Assembly (NCBI RefSeq): GCF_002211365.1
Contig: NZ_LOKZ01000012.1
Coordinates: 248,001 to 312,000, forward strand
Reading direction: 5' to 3'
Origin: Rhizobium sp. R711
GTDB taxonomy: Bacteria > Pseudomonadota > Alphaproteobacteria > Rhizobiales > Rhizobiaceae
DNA: 64,000 nt
Translations under genes and position numbers: made by a program
Notes under the pieces: generated by a model
Database searches by the model: none
Seen by the model: only the letters and a program-made list of their open reading frames with translations
Told to the model about the DNA's origin: nothing
Shown here: piece after piece, positions 53,959 through 63,915 of the stretch
How positions within the stretch are numbered: position 1 is the stretch's first letter
Layout: every line of letters starts with the position of its first letter

Positions 53959-55479
53959 ATGACCGGTCGACCGAACATTCTATTGATCACCGCGGACCAG
54001 TGGCGCGGTGATTGCCTGTCGGCGACCGGACATGCCTGCGTCAGGACGCCGAATGTGGATGCGCTGGCGGCGGAAGGCGTCTTGTTTGCCCGCCACTACG
54101 CTGGCGCCGCGCCATGCTCACCGGCGCGCGCCACGCTCTATACCGGCCTCTATCAGATGAACCACCGGGTTTGCCGCAACGGCTCACCCCTCGATGCGCG
54201 ATTTGATAATCTGGCGCTGGCGGCCCGGCGGGCGGGTTATGATCCGACGCTGTTCGGCTATACTGATACCGCACCCGACCCGCGCGGCATGAACGCGAAC
54301 GACCCGCACCTGACAACTTATGAAGGATTGCTACCCGGCTTTACGGCCCGACAACTGCTTCCCGAGCATGAAAGGCAATGGCTGTCCTGGTTGCGCGAGC
54401 GTGGACACCAGGATGCGGATAGTCGCGACATTCACATCCCCGTCGGCGCGCGGCGCGGTGAGATCTCGAACGCGGCAACGACCTATTCGAAGGACGAAAC
54501 GCAGACGGCGTTTCTCGCGGGAGAGTTCATCCGCTGGCTGGGAGAGCAGGATGCGCCCTGGTTCGCACATGTTTCGTTCCTTCGTCCGCATCCGCCATTT
54601 TCGGCGCCGTCTCCATACAACGATCTGTTCAGCCCGGAGGACGGTTCGCATTTCGCCCGGGCGGAAAACCACGAAACGGAACAGAGATCGCACCCTTATC
54701 TGTCCTATGCCATGCCGAGGGCAGGAAAGGGCGGCTTCATCTATGGTGCGACCGGCTCGCTTAGCGAGTGGCAAGCCAGCGACTTCGCCGCGATCCGAGC
54801 CATCTACTATGGCATGATCGCGGAGGTGGATGCGCAGCTTGGGCGCATTTGGCGCGCGCTGAAGGAAGCAGGGGTGTGGGACGACACTCTTATCATCTTC
54901 ACCTCCGACCACGCCGAGATGGCAGGCGATCACTGGACGCTCGGCAAGGGCGGTTTCTTCGATGGCAGTTATCACATCCCGCTTGTCATCCGCGACCCGC
55001 AAGCCGTCATGCGGGGCAGGGTGGTCGACCGGTTCACGTCTGCGGCAGACATCTTTGCGACGCTCTGCGATCGCCTGCATATCGAACCCAGGAACGCCCT
55101 GGATGGCCAGTCCCTGCTACCGTTCATGGAGCGGGAGGCGCCGAGAACCTGGCGCGATGCTGCCTTCTGGGAATTCGACTTCCGCGATATTGTCAACCAG
55201 GAACCAGAAGCTCATTTCGGATTGCAGTCAAACGAATGCAACCTTGCCGTCATCAGAGATGAACGCTTCAAATACGTGCATTTCGCAGCACTGCCACCAC
55301 TCTTATTCGACCTGCAGGCCGATCCGATGGAATTGAACAACCTCGCGTCGGACCCAGCCTGTGTGTCGACCAGGCTTTCCTATGCCGAGAAGCTTCTCTC
55401 GATGCGTGCCCGTCATCTGGATCAAACGCTAGCCTTCACCGAACTTACGGAAAAAGGGCCGATCAGGCGTCGGCCCTAA
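53959..55479 (+). CDS. Sulfatase-superfamily phosphonate monoester/phosphodiester hydrolase
   Basis: The 506-residue product resembles the phosphonate monoester hydrolases of Rhizobium and Burkholderia. The modification site is Cys53 in C-S-P-A-R, which a formylglycine-generating enzyme or equivalent must convert. Metal ligands are visible in ITADQWRGD (Asp13) and FTSDHAEMAGDHWTLGKGG. It lacks a signal peptide, so it is cytoplasmic, as in those enzymes and unlike secreted sulfatases. The true substrate (phosphonate, phosphodiester or sulfate ester) is not fixed by sequence. Coupled to galE by a short 9-bp gap. Confidence 0.85.
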   Translation: MTGRPNILLITADQWRGDCLSATGHACVRTPNVDALAAEGVLFARHYAGAAPCSPARATLYTGLYQMNHRVCRNGSPLDARFDNLALAARRAGYDPTLFGYTDTAPDPRGMNANDPHLTTYEGLLPGFTARQLLPEHERQWLSWLRERGHQDADSRDIHIPVGARRGEISNAATTYSKDETQTAFLAGEFIRWLGEQDAPWFAHVSFLRPHPPFSAPSPYNDLFSPEDGSHFARAENHETEQRSHPYLSYAMPRAGKGGFIYGATGSLSEWQASDFAAIRAIYYGMIAEVDAQLGRIWRALKEAGVWDDTLIIFTSDHAEMAGDHWTLGKGGFFDGSYHIPLVIRDPQAVMRGRVVDRFTSAADIFATLCDRLHIEPRNALDGQSLLPFMEREAPRTWRDAAFWEFDFRDIVNQEPEAHFGLQSNECNLAVIRDERFKYVHFAALPPLLFDLQADPMELNNLASDPACVSTRLSYAEKLLSMRARHLDQTLAFTELTEKGPIRRRP

Positions 55480-55484
55480 GCTTA

Positions 55485-55994
55485 TCAGGCGAGGCGCCCG
55501 AGATAGTCCAGCTTGCCAACAGGAACGCCCTGATTGCGCAGGATCGCGTGTGCCGTCGCAAGGTGGAAGAAGAAGTTCGGTAGCGCGAAGGTCACGACAT
55601 ATTCGTCGCCGCGGAACGTGATTTTGTTACCCCCCGGCGAAAGGGTAATTTCCTGCGTTTCCGTCCCTTCAAGTGCAGCCGGTGCGACTGTGCGGAGGTA
55701 GGTTTCCGTCTTGGCAACACGCTCGCGCAATTCGGCGATGGTCGCTTCATTGTCCTCGAATTTCGGTGCTTCGCTGGCGGTCAGCCGCGCAATCGCCAGT
55801 TTGGCGGTGTCGGTCGCGCGCTGAAACTGGCCCGAGAACGGCAACATGTCCGAAGCCAGCCGCGCGGCGACGAGATCCGCGCTATCGATGCCTTTCTCCT
55901 TCGCGAAGGCCTCGGCTTTATCGAGGTAGGTCTTCAACGTTTCAAGACCGTGCTGAAAGACGGGAACTGTTAGTCGGTACATCGAAATAGGCAT
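55485..55994 (-). CDS. DUF1993 family protein
   Basis: The 169-residue product (ATG 55994, MPISMYRLTVPVFQHGLETL, with AAGGGAG ahead) belongs to the DUF1993 / DinB-like helical family: ARLASDMLPFSGQFQRATDTAK, FRGDEYVVTFALPNFFFHLATAHAILRNQGVPVGKLDYLG. The His residues in FFFHLATAHAIL could bind metal. No known function. Convergent with the hydrolase gene, 5 bp apart. Confidence 0.88.
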   Translation of the reverse strand: MPISMYRLTVPVFQHGLETLKTYLDKAEAFAKEKGIDSADLVAARLASDMLPFSGQFQRATDTAKLAIARLTASEAPKFEDNEATIAELRERVAKTETYLRTVAPAALEGTETQEITLSPGGNKITFRGDEYVVTFALPNFFFHLATAHAILRNQGVPVGKLDYLGRLA

Positions 55995-56318
55995 CAGTTT
56001 CTCCCTTAAAGACGGCGAAACCGCCGCCGCTAGACCGTTCATATAGTTCGCGGCATCGCGCTTTTCAGCGCCAGCGCAAGCATCTTCGCGAGATTTTCAC
56101 GGAGCGCTCGCGACCTCGCCAATGAAATGGACTTGACGCCCTCAGTAGAAAATGGAATGAATATTCCGCGATACAGATTTTACGGTTCGTTTGTTCCGTT
56201 TCTTGACGGACGGCCAGTAGGAGACGGCCCAGGCGAACTAAAAAACTGGCTTTTGGGCTCGGCCCGAAGCTCCGGCGTGAGGAGGGTGCAGCCGGACACC
56301 GCTTTGGAGGAAAGAAGA
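55995..56318. other. Divergent promoter region upstream of the sugar ABC operon
   Basis: 324 bp without a gene. TTGACG at 56133-56138 is a possible -35 element; the -10 is unclear. GGAAT-N4-ATTCC (56154-56167) is a small palindrome just downstream that could be an operator. CTTTGGAGG precedes the binding-protein start. Confidence 0.4.
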
Positions 56319-57248
56319 ATGAAGAAATTTATCATGGGTACTGCCATGGCGCTCGTCCTGTCGACGGCCGCTCATGCCGAAACCGTCGGCGTCTCGATGT
56401 CGAAATTCGACGACAACTTCCTGACCGTTCTGCGCAACGGAATGCAGAACTACTCCAAGACTCTGAACGGCGTGACACTGCAGGTCGAAGACGCCCAGAA
56501 CGACGTCGCCAAGCAGCAAAGTCAGATACAGAACTTCATCGCATCCAAGGTCGACGCGATTATCGTCAATCCGGTTGACACGGACGCCACGGCGGCCATG
56601 TCGAAAATCGCAGCCGAAGCCGGCATTCCGCTGGTTTACGTCAACCGCGAGCCGGTCAACGTTGATAGCCTTCCGGACAAGCAGGCTTTCGTCGCTTCCA
56701 ACGAGCAGGAATCCGGTACGCTTGAAACGAAGGAAGTTTGCCGTCTTCTTGGCGGCAAGGGCAAGGCCGTCATCCTGATGGGCGAACTCTCCAATCAAGC
56801 CGCTCGCATGCGCACCAAGGATGTCCATGATGTTGTCGCCACCGACAACTGCAAGGGTATAGAGATCCTTGAGGAGCAGACAGCAAACTGGTCGCGCACA
56901 GAAGGTTCGGATTTGATGACGAACTGGCTCTCCAGCGGCATCGAGTTCGACGCCGTCATTTCGAACAATGACGAAATGGCCATCGGCGCTATTCAGGCTC
57001 TCAAGGCAGCCGGCAAGGATCTCAGCAAGATCGTGATCGGCGGCGTTGATGCCACGCAGGACGCACTTGCCGCGATGCAGGCTGGCGACCTCGACGTGAC
57101 GGTCTTCCAGGATGCAGCCGGGCAGGGCAAGGGTGCGCTCGACGCGGCTCTGAAGCTCGCGAAGGGCGAAAAGGTGGACAAGAAGGTTTATATTCCTTTC
57201 CAACTCGTCACGCCTGAAAACGTCAAGGACTTCGTCGCGAAGAACTAA
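56319..57248 (+). CDS. Sugar ABC transporter substrate-binding protein (MocB/IatA-like)
   Basis: The 309-residue periplasmic protein has a signal peptide (MKKFIMGTAMALVLSTAAHA) and a type I (RbsB-like) fold: SQIQNFIASKVDAIIVNPVD, PLVYVNREP, FVASNEQESGTLETKEVC, AVISNNDEMAIGAIQALK and VIGGVDATQDALAAMQAGDLDVTVFQDA. This resembles rhizopine/myo-inositol binding proteins (MocB, IatA) as I recall them; the ligand is not proven. ATG 56319 follows TTTGGAGGAAAGA. First gene of a three-gene importer. Confidence 0.88.
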   Translation: MKKFIMGTAMALVLSTAAHAETVGVSMSKFDDNFLTVLRNGMQNYSKTLNGVTLQVEDAQNDVAKQQSQIQNFIASKVDAIIVNPVDTDATAAMSKIAAEAGIPLVYVNREPVNVDSLPDKQAFVASNEQESGTLETKEVCRLLGGKGKAVILMGELSNQAARMRTKDVHDVVATDNCKGIEILEEQTANWSRTEGSDLMTNWLSSGIEFDAVISNNDEMAIGAIQALKAAGKDLSKIVIGGVDATQDALAAMQAGDLDVTVFQDAAGQGKGALDAALKLAKGEKVDKKVYIPFQLVTPENVKDFVAKN

Positions 57249-57260
57249 CGTCGGAAAAAT

Positions 57261-57289
57261 GGGGTGCGGGACATACGGTTCCGCATCCC
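57261..57289 (+). terminator. Hairpin between binding-protein and ATPase genes
   Basis: GGGGTGCGG (57261-57269) pairs with CCGCATCCC (57281-57289) with one G-U pair. No T-run follows. Such hairpins after periplasmic-binding-protein genes protect the upstream mRNA and limit expression of the membrane parts. Confidence 0.6.
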
Positions 57290-57320
57290 AAGCTTCAATC
57301 CGTGTTCGGGAGGAGATGAG

Positions 57321-58862
57321 ATGGTTGTCAGCCCGTCTACAATGGCCGCAGTGCGTCACAGCGGCGCTGTTCCGAATGCGGAATACCTGCTGAGCGCCGA
57401 AGGCGTGCGCAAGGAGTTTCCAGGCGTTGTTGCACTCGACGATGTCCAGTTCCAGCTGAAACGCGGCACCGTGCACGCCTTGATGGGCGAAAACGGCGCC
57501 GGCAAGTCCACGCTGATGAAAATCCTCGCAGGCATCTATATCCCGGACAAGGGTGAGGTGCGCCTCAAGGGCGTCGAGATTCAGCTAAAATCACCGCTCG
57601 ATGCGTTGGAAAATGGTATCGCGATGATCCATCAGGAGCTGAACCTGATGCCCTATATGACCGTTGCCGAGAACATCTGGATCCGGCGCGAGCCGAAGAA
57701 CAGGTTCGGCTTCGTCGATCACGCGGCAATGTTCCGCCAGACGGACGAGCTGTTTCAACGACTGAATATCGACATCGACCCGGAGATTCAGGTTCGCGAA
57801 CTTTCCGTCGCCAATCGGCAGATGGTCGAGATCGCCAAGGCGGTCTCCTACAATTCCGACGTCCTGATCATGGATGAACCGACATCGGCGCTGACCGAGC
57901 GCGAGGTTGAGCATCTCTTCCGGATCATTCGCGACCTCAGGGCTCAAGGCATTGGGATCGTCTACATCACACACAAGATGAACGAGCTGTTCGAGATCGC
58001 CGACGAGTTCTCTGTGTTCCGCGACGGCCGTTATATCGGCACCCATGCGTCAACAGATGTCACGCGCGACGACATCATCCGCATGATGGTTGGCCGAGAG
58101 ATTACCCAGATGTTTCCGAAAGAGGAGGTCCCGATCGGCGACGTCGTGCTCTCGGTCAAGAACCTCTCACTGAACAACGTTTTCCATGACGTTTCCTTTG
58201 ATGTCCGATCGGGCGAGATCCTTGGCGTCGCCGGACTTGTGGGATCAGGCCGATCGAATGTCGCGGAGACCTTGTTCGGCGTAACGCCGGCGACCTCAGG
58301 CACGATCGAACTCTTCGGCAAGAAGACGGACATCGTCTCGCCTACCGTTGCGATCCAGAACCGCATGGCGTTCCTGACCGAAGACCGCAAGGACACGGGC
58401 TGCCTGCTGATTCTGAGCGTTCTCGAGAATATGCAGATCGCCGTTCTCCAGGATAGGTTCGTCAAGGGTGGCTTTGTGCAGGAAAGCTCGATCGAAGCAA
58501 CCTGCGAAGACATGGCGAAGAAACTCCGGGTCAAGACGCCCAATCTCGACGAGCGCGTGGAAAACCTTTCCGGTGGCAACCAGCAGAAGGTCCTGATTGG
58601 TCGCTGGCTGCTTACCAATCCGAAGATCCTCATTCTCGACGAGCCGACACGCGGCATCGATGTCGGCGCCAAGGCCGAAATCCATCGTTTGGTGACGGAA
58701 ATGGCGAGAAGCGGAGTAGCCGTGATCATGATCTCGTCGGAAATGCCGGAAGTGCTGGGCATGAGCGACCGCATCATGGTGATGCATGAAGGACGCGTAA
58801 CCGGTTTTCTCAATCGCGACGAAGCAACGCAGATCAAGGTGATGGAGCTTGCAGCGCAGTGA
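57321..58862 (+). CDS. Sugar ABC transporter ATP-binding protein (two ATPase domains)
   Basis: The 513-residue product has two fused ABC domains, as in RbsA/MglA/IatA partners. Domain 1: [36 protein letters not shown]. Domain 2: a divergent Walker [48 protein letters not shown] sets the start at 57321. Cytoplasmic motor for the MocB-like importer. Confidence 0.94.
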   Translation: MVVSPSTMAAVRHSGAVPNAEYLLSAEGVRKEFPGVVALDDVQFQLKRGTVHALMGENGAGKSTLMKILAGIYIPDKGEVRLKGVEIQLKSPLDALENGIAMIHQELNLMPYMTVAENIWIRREPKNRFGFVDHAAMFRQTDELFQRLNIDIDPEIQVRELSVANRQMVEIAKAVSYNSDVLIMDEPTSALTEREVEHLFRIIRDLRAQGIGIVYITHKMNELFEIADEFSVFRDGRYIGTHASTDVTRDDIIRMMVGREITQMFPKEEVPIGDVVLSVKNLSLNNVFHDVSFDVRSGEILGVAGLVGSGRSNVAETLFGVTPATSGTIELFGKKTDIVSPTVAIQNRMAFLTEDRKDTGCLLILSVLENMQIAVLQDRFVKGGFVQESSIEATCEDMAKKLRVKTPNLDERVENLSGGNQQKVLIGRWLLTNPKILILDEPTRGIDVGAKAEIHRLVTEMARSGVAVIMISSEMPEVLGMSDRIMVMHEGRVTGFLNRDEATQIKVMELAAQ

Positions 58863-58895
58863 CGCGCGGGCTCGGGAACCGAAGGGAGGATAATC

Positions 58896-59921
58896 ATGAA
58901 TACAAACGCAGCTGAGGCCACAGCCCCACTCGCAACGCGCGCTCGTAGACGGCGCGTTCCGCCCGAGCTCAGTATTTTTCTCGTCCTGATCGGCATTGCG
59001 CTTATCTATGAAATTCTCGGCTGGATCTTTATCGGCCAGAGTTTCCTGTTCAATTCGCAGCGCCTGACGATCATGATCCTTCAGGTCTCCGTCATCGGCA
59101 TCATCGCGGTGGGTGTGACACAAGTCATCATCACCGGCGGCATCGACTTGTCATCCGGCTCTGTCGTTGGCATGACGGCGATGATTGCGGCAAGCTTTGC
59201 GCAGGCATCGACCTGGCCGCGGGCGCTCTATCCTTCGCTGACGGACCTGCCATTCTTCATCCCGATCGGCGTCGGTCTCCTCATCGGCCTCGCAGCGGGC
59301 TTTATCAACGGGCAGCTGATCGCAAGGACCAAGATCCCACCGTTTATCGCCACGCTTGGCATGATGGTCTCGGCACGCGGCATTTCCAAGTGGTATACCA
59401 AGGGTCAACCTGTCTCCGGTCTCACCGACCAGTTCAACTTCATCGGGACAGGCATTTGGCCCGTGATTGTGTTCCTCGTCGTTGCGCTGATCTTCCATAT
59501 TGCTCTGCGCTATACCCGCTACGGCAAGTTCACCTACGCAATCGGCGCTAATCTGCAGGCCGCACGCGTATCCGGTATCAATATCGAAGCCCACCTGATC
59601 AAGGTTTACGCGATCGCCGGTCTGCTGGCGGGTCTTGCCGGCGTGGTCACGGCGGCCCGCGCCCAGACCGCGCAGGCTGGCATGGGCGTCATGTACGAAC
59701 TGGACGCCATTGCCGCGACCGTTATCGGCGGCACGTCTCTGACAGGCGGCGTCGGCCGTATCACCGGCACAGTTATCGGCACGATCATTCTCGGCGTGAT
59801 GACCTCGGGCTTCACCTTCCTTAGGGTTGATGCCTATTACCAGGAGATCGTCAAAGGACTGATCATTGTGGCCGCCGTCGTGATCGACGTTTATCGACAA
59901 AAGAAACGCGCGAAGCATTGA
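58896..59921 (+). CDS. Sugar ABC transporter permease (RbsC family)
   Basis: The 341-residue membrane protein has about nine to ten hydrophobic spans and the RbsC-like segments GGIDLSSGSVVGMTAMIAA, IPPFIATLGMMVSARGISKW, ATVIGGTSLTGGVGRITGTVIGTIILGVM. 33 bp after the ATPase gene with GAAGGGAGG ahead. Followed by a strong terminator. Confidence 0.94.
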   Translation: MNTNAAEATAPLATRARRRRVPPELSIFLVLIGIALIYEILGWIFIGQSFLFNSQRLTIMILQVSVIGIIAVGVTQVIITGGIDLSSGSVVGMTAMIAASFAQASTWPRALYPSLTDLPFFIPIGVGLLIGLAAGFINGQLIARTKIPPFIATLGMMVSARGISKWYTKGQPVSGLTDQFNFIGTGIWPVIVFLVVALIFHIALRYTRYGKFTYAIGANLQAARVSGINIEAHLIKVYAIAGLLAGLAGVVTAARAQTAQAGMGVMYELDAIAATVIGGTSLTGGVGRITGTVIGTIILGVMTSGFTFLRVDAYYQEIVKGLIIVAAVVIDVYRQKKRAKH

Positions 59922-59935
59922 CGAAAGCAATTCGG

Positions 59936-59960
59936 AACGGGGGCCTCGGCCCCCGTTTTT
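59936..59960 (+). terminator. Rho-independent terminator of the sugar ABC operon
   Basis: AACGGGGGC (59936-59944) pairs with GCCCCCGTT (59949-59957) around CTCG, followed by TTT. Confidence 0.93.
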
Positions 59961-60078
59961 CGTTTCCGCTAACCATCGATACGGAACAGGAAGATTTCTG
60001 AAAAAAAGGGTAGCGTATTCCGCTAGCTTTTCTATTCTGCGCTCTTCATATCGCCCGCCCGGGCACACAGGAACGCAG

Positions 60079-61137
60079 ATGCAATTGGTATTCGACGGCC
60101 ACAACGACGTCCTCCTCCGGCTTTGGACACATGAACGGGATGGCGGCGATCCGGTCGCTGAATTCTCAGACGGCATCGATCTGGGCCATATCGATGCCCC
60201 GCGCGCCAAGGCTGGCGGACTGGCAGGTGGGCTCTGCGCAATTTACGTGCCCTCCGGTGATCTCGTTTTTGCCGATCCCGACAAGAATGGCCACTACGTC
60301 ACGCCACTTGCCGCTCCGCTGGAGCCGCTTTCCTCGCTGAGGATCGCCACGGAAATGGCCGCGATCGCGCTTCGCCTGGACCGCGCTGGCGCCTGGCGCC
60401 TATGCTGCACTGTCAAGGAGATCCGCCAGGCAATGGCCGATGGCGTCTTTGCGGCCGTCATGCACATGGAAGGTTGCGAGGCCATCGGGGCGGACCTGGC
60501 GGCACTCGAAGTATTCCATGCCGCCGGCTTGCGGTCGCTGGGACCTGTGTGGAGCCGTCACAATATCTTCGGCCACGGCGTGCCCTTCGCCTTCCCCATG
60601 TCGCCGGACACCGCGCCCGGCCTGACGGAGGCCGGCTTTGCCTTGGTACGCGAATGCGACCGGCTCGGCATTCTGATCGATCTGGCGCACATCACGGAGA
60701 AGGGCTTCTGGGATGTCGCAAAGACGACCGATCAGCCGCTCGTCGCCAGCCACTCCAACGCTCACGCGCTGACGCCGGTTGCCCGCAACCTCACCGACAA
60801 GCAGCTCGACGCCATCAGAGAAAGGCGCGGCCTTGTTGGCGTGAACTACGCGACTGCAATGCTGCGTAGCGACGGTCGTTCCGATGGTGACACACCGCTC
60901 AGCGACATGGTGCGACACATCGACTATCTCGTCGAGCGCGTCGGCATCGACTGCGTCGCGCTCGGCTCGGACTTTGACGGCGCGACCATTCCCGAAGAAA
61001 TCGGGGATGCCGCAGGTAACCAGAAGCTGATTGTCGCCCTCCAGCGTGTTGGCTATTGTGCACGAGATCTCGAAAAATTGGCCAGCGGGAACTGGCTGAG
61101 AATTCTGGCTTCGGCGTGGGGAGAAGAGGCCGCCTAA
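60079..61137 (+). CDS. Membrane dipeptidase (renal dipeptidase family M19)
   Basis: The 352-residue zinc dipeptidase has metal ligands His8 and Asp10 in DGHND, the bridging Glu in HMEGCE, His residues in DLAHITEKGF and ASHSNAH, and Asp in LGSDFDGA. No signal peptide, so it is likely cytoplasmic despite the family name. It lies 48 bp ahead of a dipeptide-type ABC transporter and probably cleaves the imported dipeptides, possibly including D-amino-acid ones. Confidence 0.92.
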   Translation: MQLVFDGHNDVLLRLWTHERDGGDPVAEFSDGIDLGHIDAPRAKAGGLAGGLCAIYVPSGDLVFADPDKNGHYVTPLAAPLEPLSSLRIATEMAAIALRLDRAGAWRLCCTVKEIRQAMADGVFAAVMHMEGCEAIGADLAALEVFHAAGLRSLGPVWSRHNIFGHGVPFAFPMSPDTAPGLTEAGFALVRECDRLGILIDLAHITEKGFWDVAKTTDQPLVASHSNAHALTPVARNLTDKQLDAIRERRGLVGVNYATAMLRSDGRSDGDTPLSDMVRHIDYLVERVGIDCVALGSDFDGATIPEEIGDAAGNQKLIVALQRVGYCARDLEKLASGNWLRILASAWGEEAA

Positions 61138-61185
61138 GCTTGCCTATCGCTTTGCATTGAAATGGAAAACAGGGGAACAAAAACC

Positions 61186-62829
61186 ATGATAGTCAGCAAA
61201 TTTAACCGCACTTTCCGTCTGCTTTCGGCAGGCGCCGCTCTGTCGATCATGATGGCCGCCGCACCCGCTGCCTTCGCGGAAACGCCGAAGGACACGCTGG
61301 TCGAAGGCTTCGCCATCGACGACATTATCACCATGGACCCCGGCGAGGCGTTCGAGCTGTCGACGGCCGAAGTCACGAGCAACACCTATAGCCTGCTCGT
61401 CCGTCTCGACATGAGCGACACGTCGAAGGTCAAGGGCGACCTCGCCGACAGCTGGACGGTTTCCGACGATGGCCTGACCTATACGTTCAAGCTGAAGCCC
61501 GGGATGAAGTTCGCGTCCGGCAATCCGATCACCGCCGAAGACGTCGCATGGTCCTTCGAGCGAGCCGTCAAGCTCGACAAGAGCCCGGCATTCATCATCA
61601 CCCAGTTCGGCATCAATGGCGACAACGTCACCGAGAAGGCAAAGGCGACGGATGAAAGCACTTTCGTCTTCACCGTCGACAAGCCCTATGCGCCGAGCTT
61701 CGTTTTAAACTGCTTGACGGCAACCGTTGCCTCGGTTGTCGACAAGAAGCTGGTCATGGATCACGTCAAGTCCGTGACGCCGAGCGCCGACTACAAGTAT
61801 GACAACGATTTCGGCAACGAATGGCTGAAGACCGGTTACGCCGGCTCCGGTGCCTTCAAGCTGCGCGAGTGGCGTGCCAACGAAGTTGTCGTGATGGAAC
61901 GCAACGACAATTACTATGGCGATAAGGCGAAGCTGAACCGCGTCATCTATCGCTTTATGAAGGAAAGCTCGGCGCAGCGCCTTGCGTTGGAAGCTGGCGA
62001 TATCGACGTCGCCCGCAACCTGGAACCCGGTGATCTGGATGCAGTCTCCAAGAATGCCGACCTGACGACCGTCAGCGCGCCGAAGGGCACCGTCTACTAC
62101 GTCAGCCTCAACTCCAAGAACGAGAACCTGAAGAAGCCGGAAGTTCAGGAAGCCTTCAAATACCTCGTCGACTACGATGCGATTGGCTCGACCCTCATCA
62201 AGGGCATCGGCGAAATCCACCAGACCTTCCTGCCGAAGGGCCAGCTCGGTGCGCTTGATGAAAATCCGTACAAGCTCGATGTGGCCAAGGCCAAGGAACT
62301 GCTTGCGAAAGCCGGCCTGAAGGACGGCTTCTCGGTGACGATGGACGTCCGCAACACGCAGCCGGTAACTGGTATTGCGGAATCCATGCAGCAGTCGCTC
62401 GCCCAGGCCGGCGTCAAGATGGAAATCATCCCCGGCGACGGCAAGCAGACCCTGACGAAGTTCCGTGCGCGTACGCACGACATGTACATCGGCCAGTGGG
62501 GTTCGGACTACTTCGACCCGAACTCGAATGCCGATACCTTCACCACCAACCCGGACAACTCGGACGCCGGTACAGTCAAGACGCTCGCATGGCGCAATAC
62601 CTGGGAAGCGCCCGAGCTCGAGAAGGAAACGAAGGCTGCCTTGCTCGAACGTGACGGCGCAAAGCGCGCTGCCATGTATGAGGACATTCAGAAGAAGTTC
62701 CTCGCCAACAGCCCCTTCGTGATCATTTTCCAGCAGATCGAAGTGGCAGGCGCCCGCAAAAGCCTGACGGACTTCAAACTCGGCCCGAGTTTCGACACCA
62801 ACTATGTCGGCCCGATCGGCAAGGAATAA
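61186..62829 (+). CDS. Peptide/dipeptide ABC transporter substrate-binding protein (SBP family 5)
   Basis: The 547-residue product starts MIVSKFNRTFRLLSAG with a signal peptide ending near AAFAETP. SBP_bac_5 features: LADSWTVSDDGLTYTFKLKPGMKFASGNPITAEDVAWSFERAV and GTVYYVSLNSKNENLKKPEVQEAF. ATG 61186 has AGGGGA 10 bases ahead. First transport gene after the dipeptidase. Ligand class peptide or opine is inferred from family and neighbour. Confidence 0.92.
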   Translation: MIVSKFNRTFRLLSAGAALSIMMAAAPAAFAETPKDTLVEGFAIDDIITMDPGEAFELSTAEVTSNTYSLLVRLDMSDTSKVKGDLADSWTVSDDGLTYTFKLKPGMKFASGNPITAEDVAWSFERAVKLDKSPAFIITQFGINGDNVTEKAKATDESTFVFTVDKPYAPSFVLNCLTATVASVVDKKLVMDHVKSVTPSADYKYDNDFGNEWLKTGYAGSGAFKLREWRANEVVVMERNDNYYGDKAKLNRVIYRFMKESSAQRLALEAGDIDVARNLEPGDLDAVSKNADLTTVSAPKGTVYYVSLNSKNENLKKPEVQEAFKYLVDYDAIGSTLIKGIGEIHQTFLPKGQLGALDENPYKLDVAKAKELLAKAGLKDGFSVTMDVRNTQPVTGIAESMQQSLAQAGVKMEIIPGDGKQTLTKFRARTHDMYIGQWGSDYFDPNSNADTFTTNPDNSDAGTVKTLAWRNTWEAPELEKETKAALLERDGAKRAAMYEDIQKKFLANSPFVIIFQQIEVAGARKSLTDFKLGPSFDTNYVGPIGKE

Positions 62830-62847
62830 TCCGGCAGGATTGATCCG

Positions 62848-63915
62848 TTGAGCATCGTTGAAACAAAGATGGAGGCACGGCCCAAACAGGGCCGTGCCGT
62901 TCCCATTGCCAAAGCGGTCGGGCGATTTCTTGTCGCCGCTGTCACGACTTATCTTGGCCTTTTGGCCGTGACCTTCTTCATTGGCCGCGTCGTGCCGATT
63001 GATCCAGTCCTTGCGATTCTCGGCGACCGCGCGCCCGCGCATGTCGTTGAACGTGTCCGTCGCGAGCTCGGCTTCGACCTGCCGCTCTACCAGCAGTTCT
63101 ACATTTATCTGAAGAGCATTCTTTCGGGTGACTTCGGAACCTCCGTTCTGACCACCAACCCCGTGATGGTCGACATTAGGCGCGTTTTTCCCGCAACGAT
63201 CGAGCTCGCAACGCTCGGGACGATCATCGGCTCGGTTATCGGCGTGCCGCTCGGTGTGCTGGCCGCCGTTCGCCGAGGCAGCATGGCCGACCAGATCGTC
63301 CGTGTGATCGGCCTGATCGGCTATTCCGTGCCGATATTCTGGCTAGCGCTCATCTCGCTTGTGATCTTCTACGCGCAATTGCGATGGGTTGCCTTCCCCG
63401 GCCGCATCGATATCGTCTTCGAATACAGCTTCACGCCGATAACCGGCTTCTATCTGCTCGACAGCGCCATGCAGGGCCAATGGGACGTCTTCTACGACGT
63501 CTTCCGCCATATCATTCTGCCCGCCTCGCTGCTCGGCTACTTCTCGCTTGCCTACATCAGCCGCATGACCCGCAGCTTCATGCTCAACGAACTGAGCCAG
63601 GAATATGTGGTTGCGGCGCGCGCCAAGGGGCTCTCGGAAACCAGGGTGATCTGGGGTCATGCGCTACGCAACGCCGCCGTACCCCTCGTCACCGTCATCG
63701 CACTCTCGTATGCCAGCTTGCTTGAGGGTTCGGTGCTCACGGAGACGGTTTTCTCCTGGCCAGGTATCGGACTCTACATCACCAATTCCCTTCAGAACGC
63801 GGATATGAACGCTGTCCTCGGTGGTACCATCGTCATTGGCACGGTCTTCATCGGCATCAATCTTCTGTCCGACCTTCTCTACCGGACGCTTGACCCTAGG
63901 ACGCGAAGCCGATGA
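62848..63915 (+). CDS. Peptide ABC transporter permease (DppB family)
   Basis: The 355-residue permease has a DppB N-terminus (GRFLVAAVTTYLGLLAVTFFIGRVVPIDP), the GDRAPAHVVERVRRELGFDLPLYQQF segment and the EAA loop VVAARAKGLSETRVIWGHALRNAAVPLVT. The start is TTG 62848, supported by AGGA eight bases upstream; ATG 62869 is the alternative. Overlaps the next permease by 4 bp. Confidence 0.92.
   Translation: MSIVETKMEARPKQGRAVPIAKAVGRFLVAAVTTYLGLLAVTFFIGRVVPIDPVLAILGDRAPAHVVERVRRELGFDLPLYQQFYIYLKSILSGDFGTSVLTTNPVMVDIRRVFPATIELATLGTIIGSVIGVPLGVLAAVRRGSMADQIVRVIGLIGYSVPIFWLALISLVIFYAQLRWVAFPGRIDIVFEYSFTPITGFYLLDSAMQGQWDVFYDVFRHIILPASLLGYFSLAYISRMTRSFMLNELSQEYVVAARAKGLSETRVIWGHALRNAAVPLVTVIALSYASLLEGSVLTETVFSWPGIGLYITNSLQNADMNAVLGGTIVIGTVFIGINLLSDLLYRTLDPRTRSR

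Noticed and set aside
56238..57476. 412-codon minus-strand frame opposite the MocB-like gene
   Set aside because: Antisense shadow; the plus strand has a signal peptide and complete family motifs.
61705..63042. 445-codon minus-strand frame opposite the peptide-binding protein
   Set aside because: Shadow of a codon-biased gene; also crosses an intergenic gap without features.
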